Origin: Solea solea
Lineage: Eukaryota; Chordata; Actinopteri; Pleuronectiformes; Soleidae
NCBI RefSeq assembly: GCF_958295425.1
Contig: NC_081143.1
Location: 20,657,322-20,721,321 of the forward strand
DNA length: 64,000 nt
Direction: 5' to 3'
Shown: one piece after another, positions 1 through 12,850 of the stretch
Position numbering within the stretch: position 1 is the stretch's first letter
Layout of the letters: the number at the start of each line of letters is the position of its first letter
Notes under the pieces: generated by a model
The model's input: the letters and a program-made list of their open reading frames with translations, nothing else
Databases searched by the model: none
What the model was told of the DNA's origin: nothing
Position numbers and translations under genes: made by a program

Positions 1-442
1 AAGGCTTTACTTCTTAATCTACTGTTAAATTCCCAAGACCTGAATGAAATTGGAAAAAGGTTTAAAATCCATTTCCGAATATTTTCCTGATAAGAAACAG
101 GACAAAGACAAAGGACAGCGATGTATTTGGAGAGTCCTTTGAACCCTGTTTGATCAGCCACTGTGTGACTTTGTGCACACACGCATACAGTTTTGCTGAA
201 ATGAAATCATTTTCTTGGAAAGCAAAAAGATAATATGAGGACAATGTCAGTATGTGTAATCTCAGTGAACAAAAACACAAATTATGCTCATTATTATTTT
301 GTTGTACAACAAATAAGTGTTCCCGCAGTGAAACTTCTTTATACGTGACTGCATCTGTATGGACAGTGTTTAAATAGTGGTGGTGGTGGTAAATCGGGGT
401 TAAAGGTTGAAAATGACGGTATGTAAAAGAGACAGTCAAAGA

Positions 443-486
<44 letters not shown>

Positions 487-541
487 GAGACAGACAGAGT
501 GAGAGACGTTTTATTGAGGGGGAAAAGTGAGACTGTTCACC
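1..541. other. 5' flank of the Ig-domain gene
   Basis: This stretch holds no recognisable coding exon. It is AT-rich and contains a (CA)n tract at about 444-482 that ends some 60 bases before the first ATG of the Ig-domain gene, so the transcription start probably lies in or just after the microsatellite. I see no clear TATA box. The apparent minus-strand reading frame here is only the microsatellite read as Cys-Val repeats. Confidence 0.5.
444..482. repeat. (CA)n microsatellite
   Basis: An uninterrupted CA dinucleotide run of about 39 bases, directly upstream of the start codon of the Ig-domain gene. Confidence 0.95.
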
Positions 542-1505
542 ATGGATTTATCACCTGCGGCTCTGATCCTGTGCTCACTATTATGTTCAGGTAATAAATC
601 TGATTTATTTTTATCAATAGAAAACCATCTGCCACGTTTTGCAGGTTTTGGCAGATGTGTTGTTTCGTCCCAACAGATTCATTTTTTCCATCTTCTTTAA
701 GTCTGTAAAAAAATTTTTTTTTGTTTTTAACCCTAAAATAATAAAAGAATGAAGCCTCTTTCATTCCCACTCTGCACCTGAACTTCTGTCCTTACACCGT
801 GTTAGTTTTGTAGGAACAGCGAGCAAAGTTTGTCACTTCATCATCGTCTCTGTCACAAACTGCAAGAATCCGGACGAGCAAGTTAAAGGAGCATGAGTAA
901 TACTTAACTGGGGTCTGCTTTCTTTATCATAGACATGACACATGTTCTAGTGTTGCTATAAATGTGACACAAACTGGTGCCTCAGTATACAAATCAGCAG
1001 CAGTGTCGTCCATAGTTCAAGAAGAAGACTATTGTCCCAGCATTGGCAGGAGAGGACGTCCTCTTTTACAAGAAGACATGAAGACAAAAATAGAGAAAAG
1101 ATTCAAAACATTATTGTTTAAACACACGCCCCTCTGTTTATACATTTAATTGAAAAAAAACTTACTACTGATGTGTGTTTGGGGGATTAAGCGGAATAAG
1201 GGGGAGAGTTTTATTAGTACAATGTTTAAACAGACGCTCCACTCTCTAAATGTCCAGAGATCAAACCAAAACTCTCTGCAAGACTTCAGTTTTTTGGGCG
1301 TTGGAATAAAACCTTTATAATTTATTTTTTACTTTATATTATATTTCAATTCTGTCTTCTTTTTTTTTGCTTTGTCATTAAATAGCACTTTTGTTCAGTC
1401 TGTGTGTTTGCTCAGGTTGTTTGCTCTGGCTCAGTGTTTGTTTACACTGTTTAATCCCATGCCTGTCTAAAGGTTCAGAGAGTTGGCTGCGTGTGTTCTT
1501 GCATG

Positions 1506-1539
<34 letters not shown>

Positions 1540-3884
1540 GCTACCAGCTGTAATCTCTTTGTACAGTTTCTGGCCAGGCTCCTGTGATCTCAGTGGAGCC
1601 CCGAGCTGTGACTGTGCGTCAGGGGGAGTCTGTCAGCCTCAGGTGCCAAGTGGGCAGTGGTGCACGGCCAATCCAACTGGAGTGGAGGAGAGCCAACAGC
1701 CCAGCATTACCAGGTCAGGAGTAATAACATGTACACATAAGCGTTGCATCTTGACAACATTGCTATCTGTGAGGAGAAAATGAATTCTGTGGGGTTTTTT
1801 TTTCCTCCTGCAGACAATGCTAAGACTGGTCCCGATGGCTCTGTGCTGACATTTGTGAACAGCAAATCTGGCAACCAGGGCCAGTACACCTGTGTGGCAT
1901 CCAACTCTGCAGGCCGCAGCAGTGCCACCGCTGTGCTGAGTGTTAAATGTGAGTGTGTCTTCACACTTTAGTATCTCTATCTCTAGTGTGTGTGTGTGTG
2001 TGTGTGTGAGTGTGTGTGAGTGTGTGTGACCCTTCTTGCTGTTCGGCAACAATGTAAGCCACCGCACCATCTAATGACCACCTCTCGACCGTCCATTTGG
2101 AAACCAGATTCCATTTGTGATGTGACGACTGTTTGCCACTTGGTTGAATGTATAGACAAATCCTCTCTCTCTCAGATCCTCCCAAGGTGCGGGTGACACC
2201 TGCAGGGCCCCTGCATGTCAAGATAGGAGACCCTGCGTCAGTGGCGTGTCGTGCCACAGGCAGGCCGCGTCCCAATATAAGTTGGAAACGGCAAGGCTCC
2301 ACCCTTCAGCTGTTTACCACCGAATCTAATGGCGCCAACGGCATACAGGTGAACGCATGCTCCAATAATATCAAAATTCTTTCCCACGTTGTAATTGAAT
2401 TCATATAAAAGGCGACAATTATAACCTTTTTCCTCAGTGGGCTGCAGTGCGTCCAGAAGATGCGGGGGTTTATATCTGCCAGGCGGAGAGCACTGAAGGG
2501 GTGGCGGATGTAAAAGTTGAGCTCATTGTTGAGGCAGGACCGGGAGTACCAGTGGCTAAAGTGAGCACTACAGAGATGACAGTGGTGGAAGGACATGCAG
2601 TCACAATGTCATGTCAGGCCAGTGGTAAGTCAAGTCAAGTCAAGGCAAGTCAAGCCAAATTTATTTCTAGAGCACATTTAAAAAACAACCAAGGTTGACC
2701 AAAGTGCTTTACAACATAAAGGTTATAAAACATTAAAATAGTGACGTGTCCGGGTTGTCTATATAAAAGTGATTTAAAATTTTCCATGGTGGGGGGCAGA
2801 TTTAATTTCCATGGGTAACCATTTCCAAAGATTAGGAGCAGCTACAGAAAAGGCCCGATCGCGTCGGGAATTTGGCACATCTAACAGCAGCCACTTATTA
2901 GACCTCAGAGCTCCAAGTTCCGAGAGGTGAGATGGTGCCAAACCCTTAATAGCTTTAAAAAACAAATCAAATTTTAAAATCAATCCTCAAGCGATTAGGA
3001 AGCCAGTGGAGAGAGCGCAACACAGGTGTGAGGTGGTCTCTCTTCTTTTTTCCTGTGAAAAAGGCGAGTGACAGCGTTCTGGACCAGCTGGAGTCACTGG
3101 ACAGATGACTGGTCTAAGCCAACATACAGAGAATTACAATGTTATAAAAGCATGCGAGGGAGATAGGCCTTGACCTTGGCGATGAGAGGCCAGAATACAT
3201 ATATATCTTTCAGTGCCGCTGTGTCCTTTTTTCATCTCCACCCTCCAGGTTCCCCACCTCCTGACATCACCTGGTCCAAGCTCAGAGCACCGCTGCCATG
3301 GAAACACTCAGTGAGTGGTGGCGTTTTGACACTGACCAGTGTGGGCCGCCAAGACTCGGGACAATACATTTGTAACGCCACCAACATACACGGCTACAGC
3401 GAGGCATACACGCAGATGGAGGTGGAGAGTAAGTGGACGGCAACACAAATACTGTTTATGCACGTTCTTTTGTCACCGCACCGGTTTAACTATTGTCTCC
3501 GTCATGCAGCTCCTCCATATGCCACCTGCATGCCTGACCAGGTGAGACTTAAGGCAGGTGAGGCCCTGCAACTGCAGTGCCTTGCCCACGGCACTCATCC
3601 CATTGAATTTGTGTGGAGTCGGGCAAGCAGGGCGAGGCTTCCCGCAGGATCAATTACCACAAAGGACGGAAAGCTGTATGTAGCCCATGTTCAAGTGAGT
3701 GACAGTGGGACATACACGTGTGTGGCCACCAACCACATTGGCTCCAGTGAGGCTGTGGCCAGAGTCAATATCAAAGGTGAGCTGTCATTTAATCGTGTTT
3801 GACCGTGGTAAAGTCCACCAAAAATAACTCATATCTAACTTTTCCCTCATTCTTTCTCTCCTCCTTTTGTCTCATTCAGCTTAA
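542..3884 (+). CDS. Secreted four-Ig-domain protein, perlecan (HSPG2) Ig-array-like
   Basis: Exons by splice-site reading: 542-590, 1567-1713, 1814-1948, 2176-2348, 2438-2624, 3249-3428, 3510-3776, 3880-3884. They total 1143 nt and encode 380 residues. Residues 1-16 form a hydrophobic signal peptide (MDLSPAALILCSLLC). Ig domains lie at roughly 17-110, 111-205, 206-290 and 291-379; each has the Cys...Trp...D-x-G-x-Y-x-C signature (for example NQGQYTC, PEDAGVYIC, QDSGQYIC, SDSGTYTC). N-glycosylation sequons include NIS and NAT. There is no transmembrane helix or GPI-type tail, so the product should be secreted. Wording such as PPYAT at the start of the fourth domain and LQCLAHGT within it recalls the perlecan domain IV Ig repeats (recalled, not searched). 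The last coding exon adds only CT to a split Ala codon and then TAA; its acceptor has a strong pyrimidine tract. Intron 5 carries a minus-strand LINE fragment. The protein could be an extracellular-matrix or adhesion ligand. I do not know an established symbol for it. Confidence 0.85.
1509..1538. repeat. (GT)n microsatellite in intron 1 of the Ig gene
   Basis: About 15 GT units, ending 28 bases before the acceptor of exon 2. A second interrupted GT tract lies in intron 3 at about 1987-2030. Confidence 0.9.
2626..3165 (-). mobile_element. 5'-truncated LINE fragment (CR1/L2/Rex1-like) in intron 5
   Basis: Read on the minus strand, the segment encodes the C-terminal part of a non-LTR reverse-transcriptase ORF2: a piece with LVQNAVTRL, then LHWLP, then FKAIKGLAPSHLSEL, then RDRAFSVAAPNLW, with stop codons upstream. 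These are standard landmarks of the CR1/L2/Rex1 group (family knowledge). Downstream on the same strand is a short 3' UTR and a (TTGAC)n-like tail at about 2626-2650. It is a dead, 5'-truncated insertion. Confidence 0.75.
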
Positions 3885-4211
3885 TCCATTGTGTCGGATT
3901 TGTGTCTGTGCGATGCATTCCCTGCATACATGCATTCATCCCTGTTGAAATGGATAATAATACTGCAGAAAACAGAAAATGATATTTAATACAATAGAAC
4001 ATTTTGATGTGTGAAGGTGAAGGCTAGTTGTTGTGCATGTCGGTTAATTTTATACTTTTATATAAAATCAATACAGTTGCTGTTGTCGCTTCTCTCACAC
4101 ATCATCCTCTGGAAAGCTTTTCTCACCTGACTGAAATGCCTCTGCGCCCCTTTGCGTCTTCCTCCCTCGTTTACAATGCTGCACTTTCAAAATTGAAAGG
4201 AGGGCAAAACA

Positions 4212-4217
4212 AATAAA
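4212..4217 (+). terminator. Candidate poly(A) signal of the Ig-domain gene
   Basis: AATAAA about 330 bases after the stop codon, followed by a TG-containing stretch. It is the first canonical hexamer downstream of the stop. Confidence 0.45.
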
Positions 4218-5387
4218 AGTCTGATATCATAGAACGTCTTGATTTTGCCATTGAATTGCATTCTGTGTTTGCTAAAGGAAGATTCATGGGGCGGATTTTC
4301 TTTAATGACAGACAAAACTTGCTGTTTATTTGCTTTTTACATGGGTCACAGGTTTGTTATTTTCATAAATAATTTAAACAGACAGACATCACTCAAGCCT
4401 GTATAAATAGACTTTTATTCAAGTTCTTTTTCTTTACTTTCCCCCCCAGATTGGTGACTTAAAATGACTTAAATAGGAAAAGATTATAATATACTATAAA
4501 ATTATTACTTACTTTTCTTAATGTGTATTCAAAATGCATTTTTTTTTTAAATGTAAACCAGTGGGTATATATTTAACCACATGGTGGCAGTATGAAGCTT
4601 TCCGGCACTTATGTTGTCCTCAGGCCAAAGACCAAGCAATCTGAGCCCTCACACCCTTGATATGTGGAGGGACAGATGCAGAAAACAGTTTTTGTTTTTT
4701 TTGTTTTTTTAAAGCGAAAACATCTGGCTGATCATTACACCCCTCTGTGTAAACATGGACTGAACAGGCAAAGTTCAGTTTGATCATGCAATTGTGTTGC
4801 AAAACGATGCACTGACGGCTTTTCTGGCTCCATAAAAATCTAAAATATCTATGTGAGATACTGGCTCGTCGTTTGGGGGTCAACTGCTGCAGGAGAAGTT
4901 TGGAGCGAGAATGACAACATTTCCAACTGTGCTGCCAGAACCGAGGCTCTATCTGCTGTGTGCGACCGTGGGCCTCCCTCATAAAACTCCCAACCTCCAC
5001 TGAGTAATGGGCTTCACTTTTTTTTTTTTAACTATTCCTTTTTTAACTATTCCATCTATCTTTACAAGCATCTTCAAAGCTGGGGAGGAAACATCTGCCC
5101 TGTGTCACCCCGCTCCACCCCCTCACTTGACAGAGCAGCCAATGGAAGATGAAATGCAAGCATGACAGAAGAAAGTCCACACACACACACACATACAATT
5201 GAAGTGATAAAGAACCACTGAGTTGGAAAAGCGACTCAGACTGTGTCAGTGACAGCAACAGGAAAATGTAATTCATCACCTCTGATCCCCTTCTTTCCAT
5301 GTTTACGCCTTTGTATACATGATAACTTAATGTGAACATATGCTCTCTAATGGAGTCTGAGATAAACAGAGAGTCCAGAGGACGTTC

Positions 5388-5390
<3 letters not shown>

Positions 5391-5425
<35 letters not shown>
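5391..5425. repeat. (CA)n microsatellite
   Basis: About 17 CA units; a shorter CA tract lies some 210 bases upstream. Confidence 0.95.
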
Positions 5426-5427
<2 letters not shown>

Positions 5428-8400
5428 TTTGTCCATATTTCAAAAGCATTATTTTAGTTTACATTACTGCAGAGCACACAAATGTGCTACATTTACTATG
5501 GACCACACATTTCTCATGATGGCCTCAAGTAGTGAGGAAAGACCAAGGTGCTTTACACAATCAAATAAAATCTACTTAGAAAATCTACTTAAAAAAACAA
5601 CAGCAACACAGTTAAACCTAGTTAAGCCGTAGTTAAACATCCATTTTCACTGTATTACAGTAATAAGTCAAACTGTTTTGGATAAGGACAAGCGTGATAG
5701 CCTTTGCAATACCAACATGGGAAAACCAAGTCATTCAGGAAGGAACCAATGAGGTGAGCACTTCCTGTGGAAGTGACAGGTGGAAAGGGGGCGCCTGTCA
5801 AGCCTGTTGCTATGGTTTCCACCGGATGAACTACTGAACTCCTGATACTGTACCTGGCGGCAGCGGTCTGTAAAATCAACACTTTCCGCAGGCAGACTTA
5901 TGGGTGGATACAGAGCGGAGGTTCCTGTTCTGTGCTGGAAGCAAAACCTATCATGTCCTGCTGTTAATCTGAGCTCACAGTGTGTGTGTCAATGAAAATT
6001 CTCTGTTTGGATGGTGAACATTGTTTTGTGCAGACCCATCCGTCTGTGAAAATAACTGTTGACAGGATGGGCTATGCCCTGGCTCAAATAGGTCACACAG
6101 GAAAGAAATGTAGGGCTGCATAACACTGACAAACCATTTTTCTTGTCAAATTTAACGACATACGTTGATCGGCCACCTTATATGGTATGATAAAGCTCAA
6201 CAGTTTGGTAAAACAGGAGCATTTAGTCAGCCAATCATAGGGCAGCAAGTTCAAACTGGGCATCAGAATGTGGATGAAAGGAGATTAAAGTGACTTTTAA
6301 TATGGCATGGTTGTTTGTGCCAGATGGGCTGGTCTTATTACATTTTAGATGCTGATCTGCTGGGATTTTCACACACATTCATCTCGACAGTTTACAGAGA
6401 ATTGTCCAAAAAAAGAGAGCATTTCCAGTCAACAGCAGTTTTCTGCAAGAAATGCCTCATTGATGCCAGAGGTCAGATTCGAATGACCAGACTGGTTCAA
6501 TACAACTCGTTTTCCCAGTAAAAGTCATAATAACACAGTTACTAATTCACGTAATGTAAAGTAATGCTGAGTGACAACTGCGTTATGTTGCAATTTGTTT
6601 GTTTTTTGTTCTTTAGAAGCTATCTTATAATGATATGCACACACAGCAGGTCATGAATACAGTAAGAGATGGGAGATGTTTTGCTTTGAAACTTTGAAAC
6701 TTCTGAAAATGACAGCTATTCTTGTTTCAGTGAGGTGCACTTGATTGTAGTTTGATTGCATTTACAAAAGTATGACAGTTTATAAATGTGTTGTGCAACC
6801 TTTTTCTTTTACCACAAAGTGATGGACATCAACACACAGAGTACATAACATATAACTAAGTATTGACTGATGACCTTTTGGGCAACAAGGCACAAGATAG
6901 GTGTGTGACGGATGGACACGATGCATGACTTAGAGACAGTGGCACCTTCTAAAAGACAGGGGGTGGAGGTGGCCAGAGATGCCACCTTTTTTTGCACCAC
7001 ACTCTAGCATTTGTGTATTATATTTGTAACTTAACTTGATATGTTTCTTCAAATTCAAAGGTGACTTTTTGAAGGCCATTATTTCACAATGAGTGGGCAT
7101 TTCATTCGATATGAATGGTCTTTTACGCCCAGTGATGAGCCAGCTTCAGCAAACCTGGTGACAGAGCCATCTACAGCTCTGGCAGTGAAAGTATCAAACT
7201 CATTGAAAATATGTAGTGAAGTACAAGTGGAAGTAGGAGAGAGAGAGAGAGAAAACACTCCAGTAAAGTACAGATACAGCATTTTAGGTACAGTAATGAA
7301 GTAGTTCTACTTTGTTACTATACATCTCTGAAGGTGGCAGAGATGAAGACGCTGTAAGACGAATTTTTGTCGAGAGTGACCAGGAAGGAACAGGATAAAG
7401 AAATTTGCGGGACATTTGAGGGACAGCTCACATGGAACAATTTGGAAATAAAGTAAGGAGAGGCAAGGTTGTGATGCTGCCGGGCAGGAGGAAAAGAGGA
7501 TGTTGTGAAAGAGGACACGAGGGCAGTTGGTGTAACAGAAGAGGACACAAGGGAGAGGACAAGAGGCAGGCATGCGAAGTAGACAAGAGAATGTGTGAAG
7601 ATGTTTGTAATCACTTCCCTAAACTTCCAACTTTGACATTTGTGTTCTGTTTGCTGTAAAGCTGTTCGAATATAAAGACACACACTGTCACAAGTACACA
7701 AGTAGTTGACATTATTTTGACACTGTGGTTGATTTTTGCACAGGGAGCGTTGACACTTTTTTTAATTTCACTTGTTTTTGCCACGTCTGTGTTTGGCTGC
7801 ATGTGCATTTTCACAACTTTCTCATCACCAGACGCCTGAACTGACGAGACAAACATTTCCTGCCGTGAAGCAAATATCGAGAGGGTTGTGAAAAATGCTG
7901 GTTTTAATCAGGTTTGTGGACCATGACAAGGTCTTGGGATATTTTTGATCACACTCAAGAGTAAAACCAGTTCTCTATAAAAAAAAACAGCACCCTGTTT
8001 CAGTTTGGTTCTTGCTGCTTTTTGCCACAGCAGCAAATCAATGTCACCTCTGCACTGGAAAGTCAGACCACATAATAATCACATGTAGTGTTAACACCTT
8101 CTTACAAGCCTGCTCTTCTTTGTTAGCAATTTTGTTTGTGGCGTCAGAAGGAAGCCTCTCGAGGTTGGCGGAAAAAAACCCGAGCGGCACTTCTGGTTAA
8201 AAATAACGCAGTATAAAACCAAGCATGCAGAGTGAAAGCCACAGATGCAACACGCTTGGTACAATGTGTGCAGCACATCACTTCTTTCCTGCTTGTCAAA
8301 TCCAACAACATAGAATATTAGATTTTTGGAGTGATTAAAATAAAACAGTAAATTTTTTGTGTGACCTGCCATCAATCCTCATGGCATCATTAAGTGAAAA

Positions 8401-8613
8401 CGTGATTTTTTCTTTTCCATCCACAGTCAGACCAGATGGAATAATGTGGGAAAGCAAGCTGCCTCCAACAAACCTGGAGACAGACACAACATCACTGTGG
8501 GAATTGAATAAATGTGAGAAAAGTGGAGAAAGATGTAATAAAACAAGAAGAAAAAAGTGATGACACCAGAGGGAAAGAGAGAGAAGTCACAATGTGTTCA
8601 GAAAGGATGTCGT

Positions 8614-8639
8614 GGGGGGGGGGGGGGGGGGGGGGGGGG
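8614..8639. repeat. Poly-G run of 26 bases
   Basis: An uninterrupted homopolymer of G. Such runs can form G-quadruplexes and are prone to length errors, so the exact count depends on the assembly. Confidence 0.9.
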
Positions 8640-9543
8640 CATTTGAGTCGGCTGTGCTCTTACAGTATATGAGAGTTGAGCAGAGTGGCTCCAAAACCAC
8701 TGTGGCTCACCTCAAACTTTAGAGTGTAAACAGCAACCGTGTGTTTATAATCAATTTACTCTTTTTCCATCAGGGTAAGAGTGGTAAGTGTGTGGCTCTG
8801 GGCACGAACATTTATACATCTGTCAGTGTTATAAAGCTTTATTCCACAACATGAACAACCAAACAGAAGCAGCATGATGCAACAGCAGAGCAACTTCCGC
8901 TCACAGCGCGACATGGCAATCGATCCTTTCACCCTCAAAAATGAGTGTGATGATTCAATTTGAAAATAAATACTTTGACTTTGTACTTGACAACATCTGA
9001 GTGATATTTCATTTTTGAAATTGATTTCAAACTCTGCCATGACCCATGGGGTGGGTAATGTCCATGTGCCGCATGATTGATTGAAGAACGCAGTGAACAC
9101 GCAACTTCTCCGTCTGATAAGTCAGGTTAGGCCGTGGCTTCAAGACTACAGGAAGTTGGGAAGACACTTTTCTTGTCTAATGTCTTGTTTCTCAGTGTGT
9201 GTCCGTGTGCGTCTGTTGCAGCAATAGCTGTTTACACATGGACAGACGTTGCATAAGTACAGTAGTGCGTCAGGGTGGAAATGTGGTCATGGGAGAGTGT
9301 TTCATTGGAGCAAATGAAAATGTGTCACACATGCGCATGATCATGTGAAAGTCACAGCTTGAGAAGGAACTGACATGTGACAAAAACCACTTGTTGTTTT
9401 AATGACAAATTATTATTTTTTTCATTTGACAGGCCACATTTTTTCCCAGGCACTTTGTCCTTTTAGATGACTGAGGGTCACGATGGGCAGACGCTCACTG
9501 ACTGCATGTGAGGGATTCATGTCCGGCGGCTTCAGCCATGACT

Positions 9544-9548
<5 letters not shown>

Positions 9549-9589
<41 letters not shown>
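9549..9589. repeat. (CA)n microsatellite
   Basis: About 20 CA units, followed by further CA-rich sequence; another short CA tract occurs near 9763-9784. Confidence 0.95.
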
Positions 9590-9592
<3 letters not shown>

Positions 9593-10799
9593 TATACAAA
9601 CTCACACATATGTATGTAGTGTACACATGTGTATGCACATACTGGCTAAACCTTTCCATACAGAAACACTGAAGTAAATGATGGCACAGCTGCAGATTCA
9701 GTCATGATCACTTTTCACAGCCTGACACACTCACAGAAACTCAGAGAGTGACGGATATGCTTCACACACACACACACACACACATAAACCAAGGTTATTA
9801 TAGTTAACGAAAACTAACGAAATTAACTGATATGAAAATAAGAGTTAAAAAAAAAAAAAAAACGATAACTAACTGAAACTGAATTGTGTGTTTATAAAAG
9901 AAACTAAAATTGGAGAAAAAATGTGCTCAGTTTTAGACTTAATTTCGTACAAACCTCTGGTCTTTTATCTGTTTTATTAATTTAATTTATTTTGCTCATG
10001 TTTTTCCAGGATTGAGCTCCTGAAACACCTGGCTCACAAACAATGTGATGTGTTATCATTATTATTATTATTATTTATGTTATGTTCATGTGTGTCTTTA
10101 GTCTGTAGGCATTATTTTTTTACCTGACTGCACACTAACTGCATCCAATCCAAACAGTATTTCACACATTTTCTTGTAGACTGTTATATTTGATTCAGGG
10201 ATGGTTGCTCATCTGTCCTAATACACTAAAATGGTATTATTGGGTGCTAATGAATAACTAATGAAGAATTCACGCACGAATGCACATAGAGAAATATCTG
10301 CTTTGATTAAGTTCTTTGCTTATAAAGATGCTGGTGAGGCACATGAACTTAAATACTCTCTCTTCCTCTTCCTGCTCACATGCACCAGTGGTTTGTCTCT
10401 GTCTCCACACATATGCTCATTTGTCCTTATATGTCTGGCCTTCTGTCTGCATGAATATGACACAAATCTGACTCCACGCTTAGGAAACCATGGCACAGAG
10501 TCAAGGAGAGACTGACGGGAGGAAAAGAGGTCATATCAAGTAGCATTTATCTCACTGAGTGTTTGCATGTATATGATACTTAACTCGTGCTGGAAATTTC
10601 TGATGCTGTGTGCGGCAGCCACAGTGTGTTGTTTGGGTCACTATGGCAACAGAAGCCAGTGCCTTGTTCCCTATCAGCTATTCAATATAACATGCAGCAG
10701 GAAACTGATCATTCGCACCTACAATTAAGTGTAAAATGTGGTAAGATGCTTACAACCCATTTTTACTCTTTGGCTTTTATCTGTATTTATGCTTCCTAC

Positions 10800-10945
10800 A
10801 GTATTTTATTGTTTTATTGTTTGTTCTTAGGTCTATTAGGTCGCACATGTTTACATGTTATTTGTTTTAGTTATCTCTGATGTACAGCACTTAGTTTCAG
10901 CTGTTGTTGTGCTTTATAAATAAAGTTGGATTGGATTGGATGACA
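10800..10945 (+). mobile_element. LINE 3'-end-like segment
   Basis: The segment has the look of a fish non-LTR 3' end: a T-rich stretch, a phrase of the type TGTGCTTTATAAATAAAGTT, then the short tandem tail GGATT x3 at about 10930-10941. No protein-coding part is preserved, so the family is unassigned. Confidence 0.35.
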
Positions 10946-12289
10946 ACTGGCATCATCACTCTCTCACATGTGGGAAAAAGTAAAAACCAAAATCTGCTAC
11001 TCTTACATTATGCTACTTCAGCCGCAGTTGACTAATGTCTTTGGTTTGTCCTCCTCCCATCTGGATGCTGTCCTCTTCTTCACAGCTGCTGCATCGTGCA
11101 TCTTTGTTTTGGGGGTTAGTGACTCCATATTTAACTTATCAGTGTTTCCAAAACCTCCAAAACACAGGAAGTCAAGTGTCAGGAACAAACTGTCTGCATT
11201 AGTGACCTTACCAAGGGAACTGGCCTAATACCTGCAATAGTAAATGAATGTTATTTATAACAAAAAGCCAAGAGTCTGACTCACTGTTTGTGGAGTTACA
11301 GGTGACGCACAACAAGCACATCACCTGTTTTATTTCCACATTGTGTAGCTGCTCCTACATCAGAGTTTGCAATAACATCTGCAATTCTGTTGCACACCCA
11401 TCACTGGAATTAGGAAGTTGCAAACCACTCAGTTACACAAATGACCATTTTGTTGTCTTCATCTGAAAGTCCTTTCTTTTGCAACGTGAAACTTCATTCT
11501 CAACTTTCTTTTTCCACAGCGAAACCGCCCCTTACGTATACTTCTCACACACAGTGGGGCCCTTTGCGCTGCAGCCATTTTTACAGGTCGCTGTCAGAAC
11601 ATCACAGGTGTAAATTTATCAAATGAATGATGTTCAGTCACGTGCAAAGGGCTGATTTGAGGTGACTCACAGATGGACTATGAAACGTATCTGATTCAAT
11701 CATTAATCCAGGTGATTGGCAACAGTGCTACCAAGTATCTGGTTCTTTGGTTCAAAAAAAGGTCAAAGGTCTGCGCCTGTATACGCAATGACCAAAAATG
11801 CAACAGTGCTGGACAAATAATTTCTCAGAAACCAAGTGAAAATAATCATGGTGTAAATGATGTTCCTCGCCTGCACTAACACTAACACTCCTGTACAAAC
11901 ACGGAGGCCCATTTTTCTCTGTTTATCTGTTTGAAATGAACCACCGTCTGAAAGACACTGAACTTCTAACGCAAAACTGAAACCACTATAAACTGCAGTG
12001 GTTTTTGACAGAAAAATCAACAGTGACTGAGAGGGATGGGGTTTAGTTTACAGTAAGTCGTGGCAAGTAGTGAATTATAGACCCAAACCAAAGAGACCAC
12101 CAATCTGGCCAAACATATTTATATTTTTTTTTAGCATGATCACATTTCCAGGAACGGTTTGTATTTTGTTCACGTTTGATAGTAATCTGTTGATCGTGTC
12201 TGCTCAGAGCTTCAATGTCTTTAAAGATGATAAAAGTTTCCTTGCAGGACATTTTTCCTGCCTGTGAGAAAATGCTCAGAGTTGTCAGT

Positions 12290-12604
12290 GGGACTGGGTG
12301 AAAGGCTGAACTTTGAGGGGGAGACAGAGAAAAAGTAGGAGGAGGTGGAGAAGGAATTGGGGGGAGTAGAGGGAAACGCATATAAGATTACTTACTGGCA
12401 AAATACAAGTAAAGGAGCAGCTGTTTAGATTGAGTGTTAGTCATCGTCTCTGTTCACCCCCTCCTCTCTTTCACTGTGTCTCCTGAGAGTGTTGTGAATA
12501 GCTCCTGAAATAGAGGCCACTGGAGCGTAGAGGAAATCGTGAAAGACGGAGTGTGGACGGGGGTGGTGGTGGTGGTGGTGTGTGTGTGGAGGGGGGAAGC
12601 CTGG

Positions 12605-12638
<34 letters not shown>

Positions 12639-12801
12639 AATGTGATACGGGGCCAGTTTGAGAAACGTGTTCACATGGAAAGATATGGAGTGAGAGAAGA
12701 GAAGAAGAGAGCATGAAAGAGAGCTGTGGCGGAGGGAAGGCCACAAATAAGTGAAGGGGAGGACAGCAGGGAGAGAAAGCAATGTGAGTGAGTGAGTGAG
12801 C

Positions 12802-12836
<35 letters not shown>

Positions 12837-12850
12837 GGAGTAAGGGGAGA
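12290..12850 (+). other. Purine-rich (polypurine/polypyrimidine) tract upstream of adgre5
   Basis: Over more than 500 bases the + strand is strongly enriched in G and A. It includes GA-rich blocks at 12297-12375 and 12655-12850, a (GA)n run at about 12802-12832, a GGT run at 12560-12580 and a (GT)n run at 12608-12638. It ends about 290 bases before the adgre5 start codon, so it may overlap the promoter or the 5' UTR. Confidence 0.6.
12608..12638. repeat. (GT)n microsatellite
   Basis: About 15 GT units embedded in the purine-rich tract. Confidence 0.95.

Noticed and set aside
62..481. 139-residue minus-strand frame opening with Cys-Val repeats
   Set aside because: It is the (CA)n microsatellite read in translation followed by low-complexity AT-rich sequence, with no domain and no splice context.
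7079..7304. Overlapping 67-71-residue frames on both strands near 7.1 kb
   Set aside because: Short, no homology recognised, and no splice signals in phase; consistent with chance frames.
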